From positions 558,001 through 622,000 of the forward strand of contig NZ_LIRF01000003.1 in assembly GCF_001297705.1 (NCBI RefSeq): 64,000 bases of DNA, read 5' to 3'. The notes below the pieces were generated by a model, which saw only the letters and a program-made list of their open reading frames with translations, was not told the origin of the DNA and made no database searches. Shown here one piece after another: positions 54,567-63,958 of this stretch. Numbering within the stretch: the first letter of the stretch is position 1; each line of letters starts with the position of its first letter. The stretch is from Chryseobacterium sp. ERMR1:04. Its GTDB lineage: Bacteria; Bacteroidota; Bacteroidia; Flavobacteriales; Weeksellaceae. Position numbers and translations under genes: made by a program.

Positions 54567-55139
54567 TTAAATTATTAAAACCATATCGCTTTTGATATTG
54601 CTTACCCCCCAAGATTCAATATTAATACTATCCACATATAATCTTTTTGATTGATATGAAACCTTAACCTTTGAAAATATCTTTGAAGAATTCCCTTTTT
54701 CTACAGAAATAGTAAAACCGTTTTTATTGGGTACTAATTCTTGAAATATATCCGGACTATCTGCATATAAAGCGTTTTTAAAAATAGCAGTATGATCATC
54801 TATACTATTATAGATTAAAAGTAAATTGCCATAAGATTCTTCAGGAAAACAATTGCCGTAAGAACTTGTATCCATATAAAAAGGTTTAGCAATTGTCATA
54901 CTGTCTTTCTTATTGAAAGGCAATCCCTTTTCCACAATATAAAATCTTGAAATAAAGAGATTGTATTTTTTAACAAAGCCTATCATATCCTTTTTACAAT
55001 TTTCTTCTTTAGCAGCATATCCCGAAGGAGCAAAAATTGTATCTCCTTTTCCTGGGACATCATCTGGTTGAATTTTATTACTCTTCTTACAAGAATAAAA
55101 TAAAACACATAGAATCAAGCAAACAGACACATTTTTCAT
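54567..55139 (-). CDS. Lipoprotein of unknown function in T6SS effector region
   Basis: 190 residues. Signal with lipobox LFYSC at about residue 17, then a charged linker (KKSNKIQPDDVPGKGD) and a mixed domain without known family. It lies seven bases after the preceding secreted-protein gene and before the DUF2235 effector gene, on the same strand. An immunity role is possible from position only. Confidence 0.6.
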   Translation of the reverse strand: MKNVSVCLILCVLFYSCKKSNKIQPDDVPGKGDTIFAPSGYAAKEENCKKDMIGFVKKYNLFISRFYIVEKGLPFNKKDSMTIAKPFYMDTSSYGNCFPEESYGNLLLIYNSIDDHTAIFKNALYADSPDIFQELVPNKNGFTISVEKGNSSKIFSKVKVSYQSKRLYVDSINIESWGVSNIKSDMVLII

Positions 55140-55145
55140 ATCTAA

Positions 55146-56081
55146 TTATTTCATTTCCTGATAAATTTTCATCAATTCATTCTTACTCAACTCTATTTTT
55201 GATGATACTGAATGTGTACTTTTAGAGATTAGTTTTTCATAATCAGTTTCCTTGTTTAAGCCCACTTGCAAAAATGTTCCTGTTTCAGAATACTTATTTT
55301 GTACTAAATCCATTGTTATTTTTTTATCATCCGAAAATCTTTCATCTATCTGCCGATATATCTTATAGGACAAAATATTTTTTGTAGCATTTATCAATGT
55401 CTTTGTATATCGTATTTCATCTTTTGCCTTTTGCTCAACTGAAGATAAAACTCCATTTTTATTATAGGAATAATAAATCGTCCAATTCGTAACAATAGTT
55501 TCATTTTGGGCATTCGCTGTGGTCATTTTTGCTTTTAAGATCCTAAAATTTTTGGCTATATATTTTTGTTTTGAACTAAAATACCTAAGATTTTCTAAGT
55601 TAAAAATATCTTCTAGTAAAAAATCATCCATTACATCTACTAATTCACTCATATTTCTTTTTTCAAGTAATTCTTTTTTCAAATAAGAATAATACGCATC
55701 ATTTAAAAAGAACACACTTTTATCTATATCAATCGACCTATCTTTATCAAAAAAAGTGATTTCTAGCTGTCGAGATTTATCATCAGATCCTTTTATTGTA
55801 AGGATTAATTTATTTAATGTTTTTTTGCTTAATTCATAATCAGTCACTTCAAAATACCCATCTGTTCCTGATGAACTCTTAGTATAGACTAGCACTCTTT
55901 CCTTCGAATTATTATAAGAATATATATAATAAAATGTGTCTTTCTGTTTCTCATTTAATACTTCTTTAGCTTCATAATTTTCAGCAATGCCTATACTATG
56001 AAATGATTGGCCAAATAAAAACGGTTGTAATACAAATATGAAAATATAGTTTATATATTTTTGTAGATTCATAGTATTCAA
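55146..56081 (-). CDS. Secreted protein of unknown function in T6SS effector region
   Basis: 311 residues; ATG 56081 or the in-frame ATG 56072, which gives a more usual signal peptide (MNLQKYINYIFIFVLQPF). The mature protein is Lys/Asp/Tyr-rich and shows no known domain. Segments SYNNSKERVLVYTKSSSGTD and YYSYNKNGVLSSVEQKAKDE resemble beta-rich lipoprotein partners found near toxins. Function unknown; possible immunity or accessory factor. Confidence 0.6.
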   Translation of the reverse strand: MNTMNLQKYINYIFIFVLQPFLFGQSFHSIGIAENYEAKEVLNEKQKDTFYYIYSYNNSKERVLVYTKSSSGTDGYFEVTDYELSKKTLNKLILTIKGSDDKSRQLEITFFDKDRSIDIDKSVFFLNDAYYSYLKKELLEKRNMSELVDVMDDFLLEDIFNLENLRYFSSKQKYIAKNFRILKAKMTTANAQNETIVTNWTIYYSYNKNGVLSSVEQKAKDEIRYTKTLINATKNILSYKIYRQIDERFSDDKKITMDLVQNKYSETGTFLQVGLNKETDYEKLISKSTHSVSSKIELSKNELMKIYQEMK

Positions 56082-56145
56082 TTATTTAAAGTAACTTGTT
56101 AAGCATTAACTTCCAAAATATACTTTTTAAATAGTAATAGATCTT

Positions 56146-56675
56146 TTATTTTTCCAAATACATTTCACTAAGATATCCATTCTTAAATACCAAATCACAA
56201 AAAGCATATCTACTATCTTTTTTAACCAGCAGCCTAAAGTGTTTTTTATCCTTCATCAAACTATAAACAGAGTTCTTAAAATATTTCCCTAAGCTTTTAA
56301 TCGTTGTTTTTGTATTTAATTTTAAAAAGTTATTATTCACTTTTACTCTTAAGCTCAGATTTTTATTGGGTTTGATATACGTAATGAATATATCGTCAGG
56401 AGCATTTTCATTGTAAGTAAAAATAAAATTTTCAGAAAAGACAGTGTAAAAAATATCTTGTTCTTTACAATCATAAAATGGAATATTCATTTCCTTACCT
56501 GTATATACTTTAGCACTCGTCTTTGTATCATTAACATTTTTTTTAAAAAGAGTAAATTTAGTATACAACAAATTCTTATTGATTGTAATATCTCCAAAAT
56601 CTATTGTATCATATTTAGCTTGCGCATTTAAAACAATAGAAAAAATATCAATACTATTATTCGTAACTTTTTCAT
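56146..56675 (-). pseudogene. Secreted protein gene frameshifted in its signal peptide
   Basis: The ATG at 56675 opens MKKLRIIVLIFF, almost identical in DNA to the start of the 57480 gene, but there are only six T in the run (56640-56645, A on the plus strand) where the neighbour has seven. The frame therefore stops at 56628. Restoring one base gives FSIVLNAQAKYDTIDFGDIT and joins the downstream frame (codons to 56146, ending LSEMYLEK), a secreted protein of about 176 residues. Apart from the signal peptide it does not resemble its neighbour. Either a sequencing error or a slipped-strand switch. Confidence 0.75.
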
Positions 56676-56685
56676 TTTGAGAATA

Positions 56686-57480
56686 TCAATTCTTTTTTAT
56701 CTCGACTTTTAAATATGGATAATTATATGTCTTATTTTTCGTTTTACTAACATTTGACATATTTTCCTCTTTATAGACAGCTTTCATCACACGATTATAT
56801 TTATTCCTAAAATGCATGCCTCTCAATATATATTTTTCATTTGAAGCATAATAAATAAAATCATATTGCCCATCCCTGTGGTTTACGTTATTAAGTTTTT
56901 CAGCATAAAATTCAAATAGACTTCCTCCGTCATCTTTATAATAGTTAATTTTATCTATTACATTATTTTTATACCGATAAATTCCTTTTAGTATTATTTT
57001 CTGTTTTTCAAGTTGTTCAACGGATATTATTTTAAATTTTGGAGAATACATATCATGATCCCAATCTTTTATAAAAATATCATGATTAAAATATAAACAA
57101 CAATCATCATAAAATCTATTGATCGGATAAAATAACAATCCTATTTTTTGTATTTCATTTTCATTTAGTATACTATTTTTGAGGTATTTATATAATTCAG
57201 AATTTGTTTTTATCTTAAAATTAAAAGGTAATATTTTTATTGTATTTTCCTTTTCAAAAAAAATAGAAAAAGAAAAATTATCATTATTTACAGCCAAAGA
57301 CTCTGAACTTTCTCTTTTTAATGTATATCTCACAGTATCATTTTTATTAATGTAAACTACTTTTTCTTTAAAAATAAATAACTCATTTAGTTCTTTTCCT
57401 TCATGTAAAGAATATACTTTGCTTTGTGCATTTAAAACAATAGAAAAAAATATCAATATTATTATTTGTAACTTTTTCAT
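56686..57480 (-). CDS. Secreted protein of unknown function, translationally coupled to the PAAR-like gene
   Basis: 264 residues from ATG 57480, whose first base pairs form the ATGA overlap with the stop of the PAAR-like gene, so translation is coupled. Signal peptide MKKLQIIILIFFSIVLNAQ; mature part is Lys/Asn/Tyr-rich and beta-strand-like (KIGLLFYPINRFYDDCCLYF, QYDFIYYASNEKYILRGMHF). No family recognised. The coupling to a putative toxin gene makes it the best candidate for the cognate immunity protein. Confidence 0.65.
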   Translation of the reverse strand: MKKLQIIILIFFSIVLNAQSKVYSLHEGKELNELFIFKEKVVYINKNDTVRYTLKRESSESLAVNNDNFSFSIFFEKENTIKILPFNFKIKTNSELYKYLKNSILNENEIQKIGLLFYPINRFYDDCCLYFNHDIFIKDWDHDMYSPKFKIISVEQLEKQKIILKGIYRYKNNVIDKINYYKDDGGSLFEFYAEKLNNVNHRDGQYDFIYYASNEKYILRGMHFRNKYNRVMKAVYKEENMSNVSKTKNKTYNYPYLKVEIKKN

Positions 57481-58760
57481 TTCTTCTGTAATTTCCAAAA
57501 AATTGTTCTACCATAGGTTGTTGTAGCAACTAACCCCTCACTTTTATTTTGTTTTGTATCATAATAAAAATATCCATTTCCCCAGTTTTCTTTATTACTG
57601 AATACACTTTGAGGAATAGAATATTTTATTTTTTTTGTACCTTTCGGTGTAGAATAATGTGTATGTTCTTGATTATTCTCTGCTAATTTAATATGAGTAC
57701 CTCCATCTCCGTAGGAAATATTTGCGCCATATTTGTCAATTATTTCTTTTTTATATTTTTCATATATGTCTTTCGGAATCTTAATAAACGCATACTCCCT
57801 AAATTTCGCATGAGATATTTTACCATAGGGATTGATTTCTCCAGCTCCCCAAACAAGAAAATCATCACCATCCCATAGTTCAGCTGAATAAGAATTATCA
57901 CTTCCTCCATTTAAAACATCTATTAGCGCCTTACGAGTATTAGAGTCATAAGAAGTAATATTAGAATCATCTAATTGTTTTTTATCTTTTTTAGGAACAG
58001 TTGAATAAGGAATGTATTTACTATTGCCTATAGGCTCACCTTTTTCTAATAAAATTCTTAAAGTAATTTTTTTGTGCTTTGCTCTATTTGAAGCAGTATT
58101 GCTAATGCATTTTAATTCGTTATAATCATTACTCCCCGATTCTAATTTTATTATTCCAGCTACCAAACAAAAATCTTCATGAGTAATATCTAATTTCTTT
58201 GCATTCAAAAAATCTCCCTCTTCATTTCCTTTTCCATTACAAGCATATACATCATTTGCATTCCCTTTTTTCTGATTGGTAATATTTCCTTCGTATATTC
58301 CATTGTAGTTATAATAATACCCATTGAGTTTTTCTTCCACGAACGGCATCAAATGCGCCAGCACCTCCGGTCGTGCATTGTTGACATTCTGTAGATTGGG
58401 TTCGGCTGTTTGTCCGTGAAATACGATTTCTATACTCGGTGTTCCGCTTACAGCGCAAGTTGCTTTACTGTCTTCCAATAATGCTTTTCCGCCATTGTCT
58501 ACCACCGTAATTTTATCATAATAGCCTTCCCATTTTGTAACAACCGGAGCACAAGGATTATTATTCATTTTGGCACAGCTTCCAAATGTATTTTTGTCGA
58601 AGGTTGAGCCAATATCTACATTCGTCGCCGTAAGCTTACTGAGACCTTCTTTATCGTTGATGTATCGTTTGCTTTGGGTTTTCACCACCAGCTTATCGGG
58701 AGTGGTGCCGAATTGGCATTTACAGATGGCTCCCTGACATACTAAATGTTTTTCTTTCAT
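57477..58760 (-). CDS. PAAR-like (DUF4280) protein with C-terminal effector domain
   Basis: 427 residues from ATG 58760; the earlier frame to 58844 is Asn/His-rich and unconserved. Residues 1-120 are DUF4280: LVCQGAICKCQFGTTPDKLV, SCAKMNNNPCAPVVTKWEGY and CAVSGTPSIEIVFHGQ, the Cys-rich PAAR-like cap that sits on a T6SS spike. Residues about 155-427 form a separate domain with ITHEDFCLVAGIIKLESG, then NTASNRAKHKKITLRILL and ELWDGDDFLVWGAGEINP. The Glu in LESG and NRAK recall SleB-like cell-wall hydrolases, but this is weak. A spike-loaded toxin is likely; the activity is not proven. Confidence 0.75.
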   Translation of the reverse strand: MKEKHLVCQGAICKCQFGTTPDKLVVKTQSKRYINDKEGLSKLTATNVDIGSTFDKNTFGSCAKMNNNPCAPVVTKWEGYYDKITVVDNGGKALLEDSKATCAVSGTPSIEIVFHGQTAEPNLQNVNNARPEVLAHLMPFVEEKLNGYYYNYNGIYEGNITNQKKGNANDVYACNGKGNEEGDFLNAKKLDITHEDFCLVAGIIKLESGSNDYNELKCISNTASNRAKHKKITLRILLEKGEPIGNSKYIPYSTVPKKDKKQLDDSNITSYDSNTRKALIDVLNGGSDNSYSAELWDGDDFLVWGAGEINPYGKISHAKFREYAFIKIPKDIYEKYKKEIIDKYGANISYGDGGTHIKLAENNQEHTHYSTPKGTKKIKYSIPQSVFSNKENWGNGYFYYDTKQNKSEGLVATTTYGRTIFWKLQKK

Positions 58761-59086
58761 CTTATTGTGTGTTTTTAGTATATGTTGCCCGATTGTATTT
58801 AGAATAATTTTCTTATGATTATTCTCACCATTTACATCAGGCAAATTTGATGTGTTTTTATTATTTCTATAAACCCCTTTGTTGAGCTCAAGAATAATCA
58901 GCCCTACAAAGATATTTGTGCATATAACAGCCTTTGCCCGTTATTTTGTTTGTGGATGAATCAGTAAGATGATCTCGGTACTTTTCTATTGTCAACAGAA
59001 ATTGAGGATCGAAAATTGAAGTGTTTATAGCACTATGCAGAATTAAAATGTATCATCATATCAATGTGTTTTATGTGTTTGGTATA
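58761..59086. other. Intergenic stretch upstream of the PAAR-like gene
   Basis: 326 bases with no gene. A candidate minus-strand -7 box (58914-58907) lies inside. The upstream gene stop follows at 59087 with no terminator recognised in between. Confidence 0.5.
58907..58914 (-). promoter_or_regulatory. Candidate -7 box for the T6SS effector cassette
   Basis: CAAAGATA on the plus strand is TATCTTTG on the minus strand, matching TAnnTTTG, about 150 bases before the PAAR-like ATG. No -33 TTG at normal spacing was found. Confidence 0.35.
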
Positions 59087-60052
59087 TCAAATATAAGATT
59101 TTTGATGATATATTTCAATATAAACCTTACATTCTTCCTTATTATAAAACGTTGACAGATTGCCTTCTACAGAAAATATACTGTTCGTTTCCTTATCCAG
59201 TTTATAAATTAAATCCAGACAACCTTTCTCCAGCCCTACCTCTGCATTGTTTTGCTCGCCTCTTATTTGGATGACTATTTTACCCTGTTCTGTATAGGTC
59301 TTTTGCAAAGAAAAAAAAGCATCAAATGAAACCATTTCATCAATTGCAGAAAAGTAAAAACTCAGTTCTTCTTTTTTCTGATAATCAGGATAAGATCCAT
59401 ACAATGGTAAAAAGAAAATGGAATAAAAAATATTATAATCCAATACCTCGCGGCCGTTTCCCATATTTTTATAAAAACGATCCAGTTTTTCCATAATATC
59501 CTCTGCCGTTTTTCCTTTGTAATAGGCTTGAAGCGCAGGCAGATAATTCTTATTCCAACGGCTAAGGATCTCTTTTACATTGAGGATCTTTTCTATTTTC
59601 CCTTCATTTCCCAAAGAAAGTCTCAACGGATATAATGCTTCTCCTGCGGTCTCCATTATTTTTTCAACCATAAGCTCTACTTCAATCTCATCTACATACA
59701 ATTTATGTCTCTTTACAGATACTTCATTTTCCTGTTTCTTTTGAATATCAACGAGATAGTTTATTTGAATATCAGATGGATATTGCCTGATCAATACTCC
59801 ATACGTAAGAATATCGAGTGTCGCAGGCATATCAATACGTGAAATCTGAACTTGCTTTTTCTCCCAATTTCTATATTTATCTGCAGGAAGATAAAGGTAT
59901 TGAATGTATTTGGGAAGCGCTTCCGGAAGGATCTCATGCAAAGCACAGTGCTGGTTATGAAAGGATATTAAATCTTCATTAGCCATATCATACTCTCTGG
60001 ATAGAGCGTCAATATCTACTATATTTTCAATTTTTATGGTAATAGTTTCCAT
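59087..60052 (-). CDS. LysM-like N-terminal protein in T6SS region
   Basis: 321 residues from ATG 60052; the longer frame to 60151 would begin inside the terminator of the SNF2 gene and is rejected. The first 55 residues (TITIKIENIVDIDALSREYD, then EDLISFHN and IQYLYLP) follow a LysM-like pattern (beta-alpha-alpha-beta, IA/LS-x-x-Y, L-x-x-x-N, L-x-L-P). The rest (about 60-321) is unclassified, with charged helices and a C-terminal beta region. No signal peptide. LysM-like units occur in spike- or tail-associated proteins, so it may be an adaptor or effector; this is inference. Confidence 0.6.
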   Translation of the reverse strand: METITIKIENIVDIDALSREYDMANEDLISFHNQHCALHEILPEALPKYIQYLYLPADKYRNWEKKQVQISRIDMPATLDILTYGVLIRQYPSDIQINYLVDIQKKQENEVSVKRHKLYVDEIEVELMVEKIMETAGEALYPLRLSLGNEGKIEKILNVKEILSRWNKNYLPALQAYYKGKTAEDIMEKLDRFYKNMGNGREVLDYNIFYSIFFLPLYGSYPDYQKKEELSFYFSAIDEMVSFDAFFSLQKTYTEQGKIVIQIRGEQNNAEVGLEKGCLDLIYKLDKETNSIFSVEGNLSTFYNKEECKVYIEIYHQKSYI

Positions 60053-60104
60053 TTTGTGTATTTGTTCTTGATGTATTACTAATATCGGAAATAATATGAC
60101 ACCA

Positions 60105-60145
60105 ACAAAAAACCTCAAAAAGCACAGTACTTCTTGAGGTTTTCT
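60105..60145 (-). terminator. Terminator of the SNF2 helicase gene
   Basis: AAAACCTCAA (60109-60118) and TTGAGGTTTT (60134-60143) pair as a 10-bp stem with a 15-base loop; on the minus strand six T follow. It lies 46 bases after the helicase stop at 60191. Confidence 0.85.
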
Positions 60146-60190
60146 TTTCATTTTTTTTAACCCATTCTTTTTAAACAGTTATATTTCTAT

Positions 60191-63100
60191 TTATCCGAAC
60201 AGATCTTTTACTTCTTGGGCATTGAAAGATTTACTTTCTTCATCTACAGAAATAATACTACTCGCAATTTTTTTCTTTTTTTGCTGGAGATTGATAATTT
60301 TTTCTTCTATGGTATCTTTACAAATCATTCTGTAGGCCATGACCTGCTTTTTTTGTCCGATCCTGTAGCAACGGTCTATTGCCTGGTTTTCTACCGCAGG
60401 ATTCCACCAAGGATCAATGATAAATACGTAATCTGCCTCGGTAAGATTCAGTCCGGTTCCACCTGCTTTCAAACTGATTAGAAAAACACGGATATCCTCT
60501 TGGTTTTGGAAATTTTCTACCCTGTTTTGGCGGTCTTTTGTCTGCCCATCAAGATATTCATACGTAATATTATTTTCCTCGAGTCTGTTTTTTACCAATT
60601 GCAGCATTTTCACAAAACTAGAGAAAACCAATATTTTATGATTTCCTGTTTTTTCAATGATATTTTCTATTAAAATATCCAGTTTTACAGACTCCTGAGT
60701 ATATTCTTCTTTGTCTGATAATATGGCGGGACTGTTGCAGATCTGTCGTAATTTGGTAAGACCTTCCAAAATATACATTTGAGATTTTCCGATGCCGTTT
60801 TCATCAATTTTATTCAAAAGAAAATCTCGATACTGATCCTTGAAAGTATCATATACTTTACGCTGCTCTTTTTCCATCTCGCAGTAAATTATACTTTCTA
60901 CTTTATCGGGTAATTCTGTTGCAACCTGTTCTTTGGTTCTTCTCAAAATAAAAGGACTGATGATTTTTGAGAGTAATTCTGAGCTTTGCACATCTTTTTC
61001 CTTATCAATAGCATCAGAAAATTCTTTTTTGAAATGGGTCATATTCCCCAGTAATCCGGGATTCACAAAATTGAATTGTGCATACAGATCAAACGTATTA
61101 TTTTCAATAGGGGTTCCGGTAAGAACAACTCTGTTGTACGCTTTCAAAAGCCTGACACATTTATACCTCTTAGAATTTGGGTTCTTAATCGCCTGACTTT
61201 CATCTAAAATTAAATAATTAAAATCGATATCCTTTAAAAACTCAGCATCATTTATAATAGAGCCATAAGTGGTAATGATAATATCATATTTAGTAAACTC
61301 TGTGAGTAATTCTGCACGATTCAGTCCTGTAAAAACCAGAAGCTTAAGCGTAGGACAAAATTTATTAATTTCATTCTGCCAATTAAATATAAGCGAAGTT
61401 GGCGCAATAATCAAGGACGGATTTTTTGGCTTTCTAGTAGTTTTCAAATGTTGTAGAAAAGTGATCATCTGGAGGGTTTTCCCCAATCCCATATCATCTG
61501 CCAGGCAACCTCCTAACTGATGCGTATCTAGAAAATTAAGCCAATGCAAACCATGAATCTGATACTCCCGAAGTTTAGCTTTTATTCCTTTCGGAACAGG
61601 AACTTTTTCGATGTTTTCTATGCTCTGAATCCGTTTCTTTTTTTCATAAAGATCAATCAGGAAATCGGGTTTTTCTTCTAATTCATTATACAGCTCATCA
61701 ATAATACCAAACTGGAAATTAGAAATTTGCAGCCCTTCTTTTTTTATTTCGCCCACTTTAAAATAACCGGCGAATTTATCCATCCAGTCTTTGGGCATAA
61801 TACCGATGCTTCCATCTCCCAACACTACAAAATTGGATTTTTTAACGAATGCTTTCTGTAAGTCTTTTAATGAAAGCTTCTGATCTCCAAAAGAAACATC
61901 AATACTTATGTCGAACCAATCGATATCCGACTTTACAGAAACACTTATGGATGCTTTATTGAGATTATATTTAAATGATTTCAGCTCTTTAGCTCCCAAT
62001 AATTTAATGTTTTGATTTCTCAATTTTTCGGAAGCCTCTAAAAACCAAAAATCTTCCATTAACTGAGATGCGTTGAGATGAAATATACCTTCTTGATCCT
62101 GAAAATCCGGATGCAGTTGTAAAAACTCTTCCCGAAGCTGGTTTTCTAAAGCTATATTACGCTCCAAATAAGAAAAACCGCCTTTTTCATTGATTGAAAA
62201 ACGAAGTTCTTTGCTTTCTATATCAATTAATTTTTCAGGATATTGCACGGCAAGCGTAAAACTCACCATTTCATCTGCATCTTCAATATATACTTGCTTT
62301 TCTAAACCATTTTCATCTGTCTTGCTCTTGATATTTTTGAAATTATCAGTTTTTATCTGATATTTTTGAGACAACGGAGATAAGATTTTTTCTTTAAAAG
62401 TAATTGCATTTTTCTTAATATAATTGGTCTGCGGATGATGTATATAATACTGTAAATCTGCAGAAAAGGCCGGGCTTTTTATAGGATAAATCTCATTATC
62501 TTTCTTGATGAATAACGGAGTTATTTGCAGTTTTGAAGAGTCTGTTTTATAGGTTTGATCCCCAATTTTTATTTTCGGTTCCAACTGATAGAATAAAGGA
62601 TCTTCACTAAACTGAAATACCATTTCCAATTCTTTCTCAACAATAAAAAGTGCATCTAAATTTTTACGGGTATATGTATTTCTCTCCTGATGAGCAAAAA
62701 GAGAATAGTCTTTCAGTAAAGAAATCAATTCACTAAAACTATGAATGGCCTTTGAAAAATCATCTGCCCTATCAAGTCTGTATAAAATTTTTGACAGTTT
62801 GTAGCTTTTTAAAATAACTTGTATAAACTTTTCATCATAATTATTAATACTACTATCCAAAGAATAGTAAGAAATTTCTTTGAAATGAGTCGCCAGCTCT
62901 GTTCTTTCCTTGTTAAATTTACCTGTTACAGGCACAAATCCAACAAAACCGTTCCTGTCAAATTCAAAAACTAAAGCTTCCCCGTATGCCGATTGTTTTT
63001 CAGAATCCGGTATTCTATAATTGGGTTGGTTTAATATTTTAGAAAAATCACTTTCGTAAGGAGTATCTATTCTATGAAGATTGGGAAACTTACTCGTTGC

Positions 63101-63865
63101 AAAGAACCCTTGATCATTAAGCTTAAAATCAAAATATTTTTGATAGTCATCCTGTAGATCGAGACCATAATCTGCTAAAAAATTTGATTTTTTATTCTCT
63201 AAGTAATTCTCATTAAAATAATCATTTCCAAATATTTGCATTATTTTTTCAAAAGCAGGATAAAGATGCTGGCAATACTTTTTTTGGAATTTCTTTTTAC
63301 AAGTACAGGATACTTTTAACGTACTGTTTTTTTTGTAATAAGTAAAAGTTTGCTTTTCCCGTTCCCAATTATTCGCCTGTACAACAATACTGTTTGAAAC
63401 TGCATCAATTATAAAAACTTGATGATAAGAGTTTCCTCCTCCGTTGCTCTGCAATTCTTTTCTTATTTTTTCATCATCAATGATTCCATTTTCCAACGTA
63501 AAACTCAAACTGTTATCTTCTTTTTTTAAAACATCTGCACTACTTACAAACTGAGCCTTTTGGCGGGGTTTTGTATTATCCTTTTTTTCTTCTTTAAAAA
63601 TCAATGCCAATTTCTCTAAAGAAGCTACGCCATGTTTACAAATCCCATCATAATCATACGGGCAAGAGCAATCTACGGTAATGATATCATCACAATAAAT
63701 CTCAATGATGTAGGGCTTCTTTGCAGAGCCTTTATATTCAAAAACAAAATTGTTATTGTTTATAGATTTTAAAACAGGATAAATTTGCATAGATCTGTTA
63801 ATACTTGAAGAATTTGCATTATTCAGAATAAATTTAGCAATGTTAGAAATTTTAGTTTCAGCCAT
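60191..63865 (-). CDS. SNF2-family DEAD/DEAH helicase with two SWIM zinc motifs
   Basis: 1224 residues, typical for bacterial HepA-like SNF2 proteins. Two Cys/His motifs near the N-terminus: VDCSCPYDYDGICKHGVA (about 50-75) and VSCTCKKKFQKKYCQHLY, each C-x-C...C-x-H SWIM-like, for DNA or protein binding. The SNF2 ATPase is in the C-terminal half: LADDMGLGKTLQMI (motif I), IIAPTSLIFNWQNE, LDESQAIKNPNS (motif II), LTGTPIENNTFDLYAQ (motif III), VFSSFVKMLQLV and SLKAGGTGLNLTEADYVFI (motifs IV-VI) and QAIDRCYRIGQKKQV. It is an ATP-dependent translocase acting on DNA or transcription complexes, probable single-gene unit. Confidence 0.93.
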   Translation of the reverse strand: MAETKISNIAKFILNNANSSSINRSMQIYPVLKSINNNNFVFEYKGSAKKPYIIEIYCDDIITVDCSCPYDYDGICKHGVASLEKLALIFKEEKKDNTKPRQKAQFVSSADVLKKEDNSLSFTLENGIIDDEKIRKELQSNGGGNSYHQVFIIDAVSNSIVVQANNWEREKQTFTYYKKNSTLKVSCTCKKKFQKKYCQHLYPAFEKIMQIFGNDYFNENYLENKKSNFLADYGLDLQDDYQKYFDFKLNDQGFFATSKFPNLHRIDTPYESDFSKILNQPNYRIPDSEKQSAYGEALVFEFDRNGFVGFVPVTGKFNKERTELATHFKEISYYSLDSSINNYDEKFIQVILKSYKLSKILYRLDRADDFSKAIHSFSELISLLKDYSLFAHQERNTYTRKNLDALFIVEKELEMVFQFSEDPLFYQLEPKIKIGDQTYKTDSSKLQITPLFIKKDNEIYPIKSPAFSADLQYYIHHPQTNYIKKNAITFKEKILSPLSQKYQIKTDNFKNIKSKTDENGLEKQVYIEDADEMVSFTLAVQYPEKLIDIESKELRFSINEKGGFSYLERNIALENQLREEFLQLHPDFQDQEGIFHLNASQLMEDFWFLEASEKLRNQNIKLLGAKELKSFKYNLNKASISVSVKSDIDWFDISIDVSFGDQKLSLKDLQKAFVKKSNFVVLGDGSIGIMPKDWMDKFAGYFKVGEIKKEGLQISNFQFGIIDELYNELEEKPDFLIDLYEKKKRIQSIENIEKVPVPKGIKAKLREYQIHGLHWLNFLDTHQLGGCLADDMGLGKTLQMITFLQHLKTTRKPKNPSLIIAPTSLIFNWQNEINKFCPTLKLLVFTGLNRAELLTEFTKYDIIITTYGSIINDAEFLKDIDFNYLILDESQAIKNPNSKRYKCVRLLKAYNRVVLTGTPIENNTFDLYAQFNFVNPGLLGNMTHFKKEFSDAIDKEKDVQSSELLSKIISPFILRRTKEQVATELPDKVESIIYCEMEKEQRKVYDTFKDQYRDFLLNKIDENGIGKSQMYILEGLTKLRQICNSPAILSDKEEYTQESVKLDILIENIIEKTGNHKILVFSSFVKMLQLVKNRLEENNITYEYLDGQTKDRQNRVENFQNQEDIRVFLISLKAGGTGLNLTEADYVFIIDPWWNPAVENQAIDRCYRIGQKKQVMAYRMICKDTIEEKIINLQQKKKKIASSIISVDEESKSFNAQEVKDLFG

Positions 63866-63888
63866 TTTTTATAGTGTTTTTATCATAC

Positions 63889-63923
63889 AAATGAAGCCAT
63901 TTAAAAGTTAAATGGCTTCATTT
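63889..63923 (-). terminator. Strong hairpin terminator at the right edge
   Basis: AAATGAAGCCATTTAA (63889-63904) pairs perfectly with TTAAATGGCTTCATTT (63908-63923) around AAG. It lies upstream of the SNF2 gene on the same strand, so it should end a minus-strand transcript entering from beyond the window. Confidence 0.8.
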
Positions 63924-63958
63924 ATTATTCACAAAAGTTTTATTTTACTCCTTACGTT

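Noticed and set aside
60053..60151. Upstream start of the LysM-like protein giving a membrane-like N-terminus
   Set aside because: The extra stretch overlaps the SNF2 terminator hairpin; its apparent hydrophobic segment is a by-product of that sequence.
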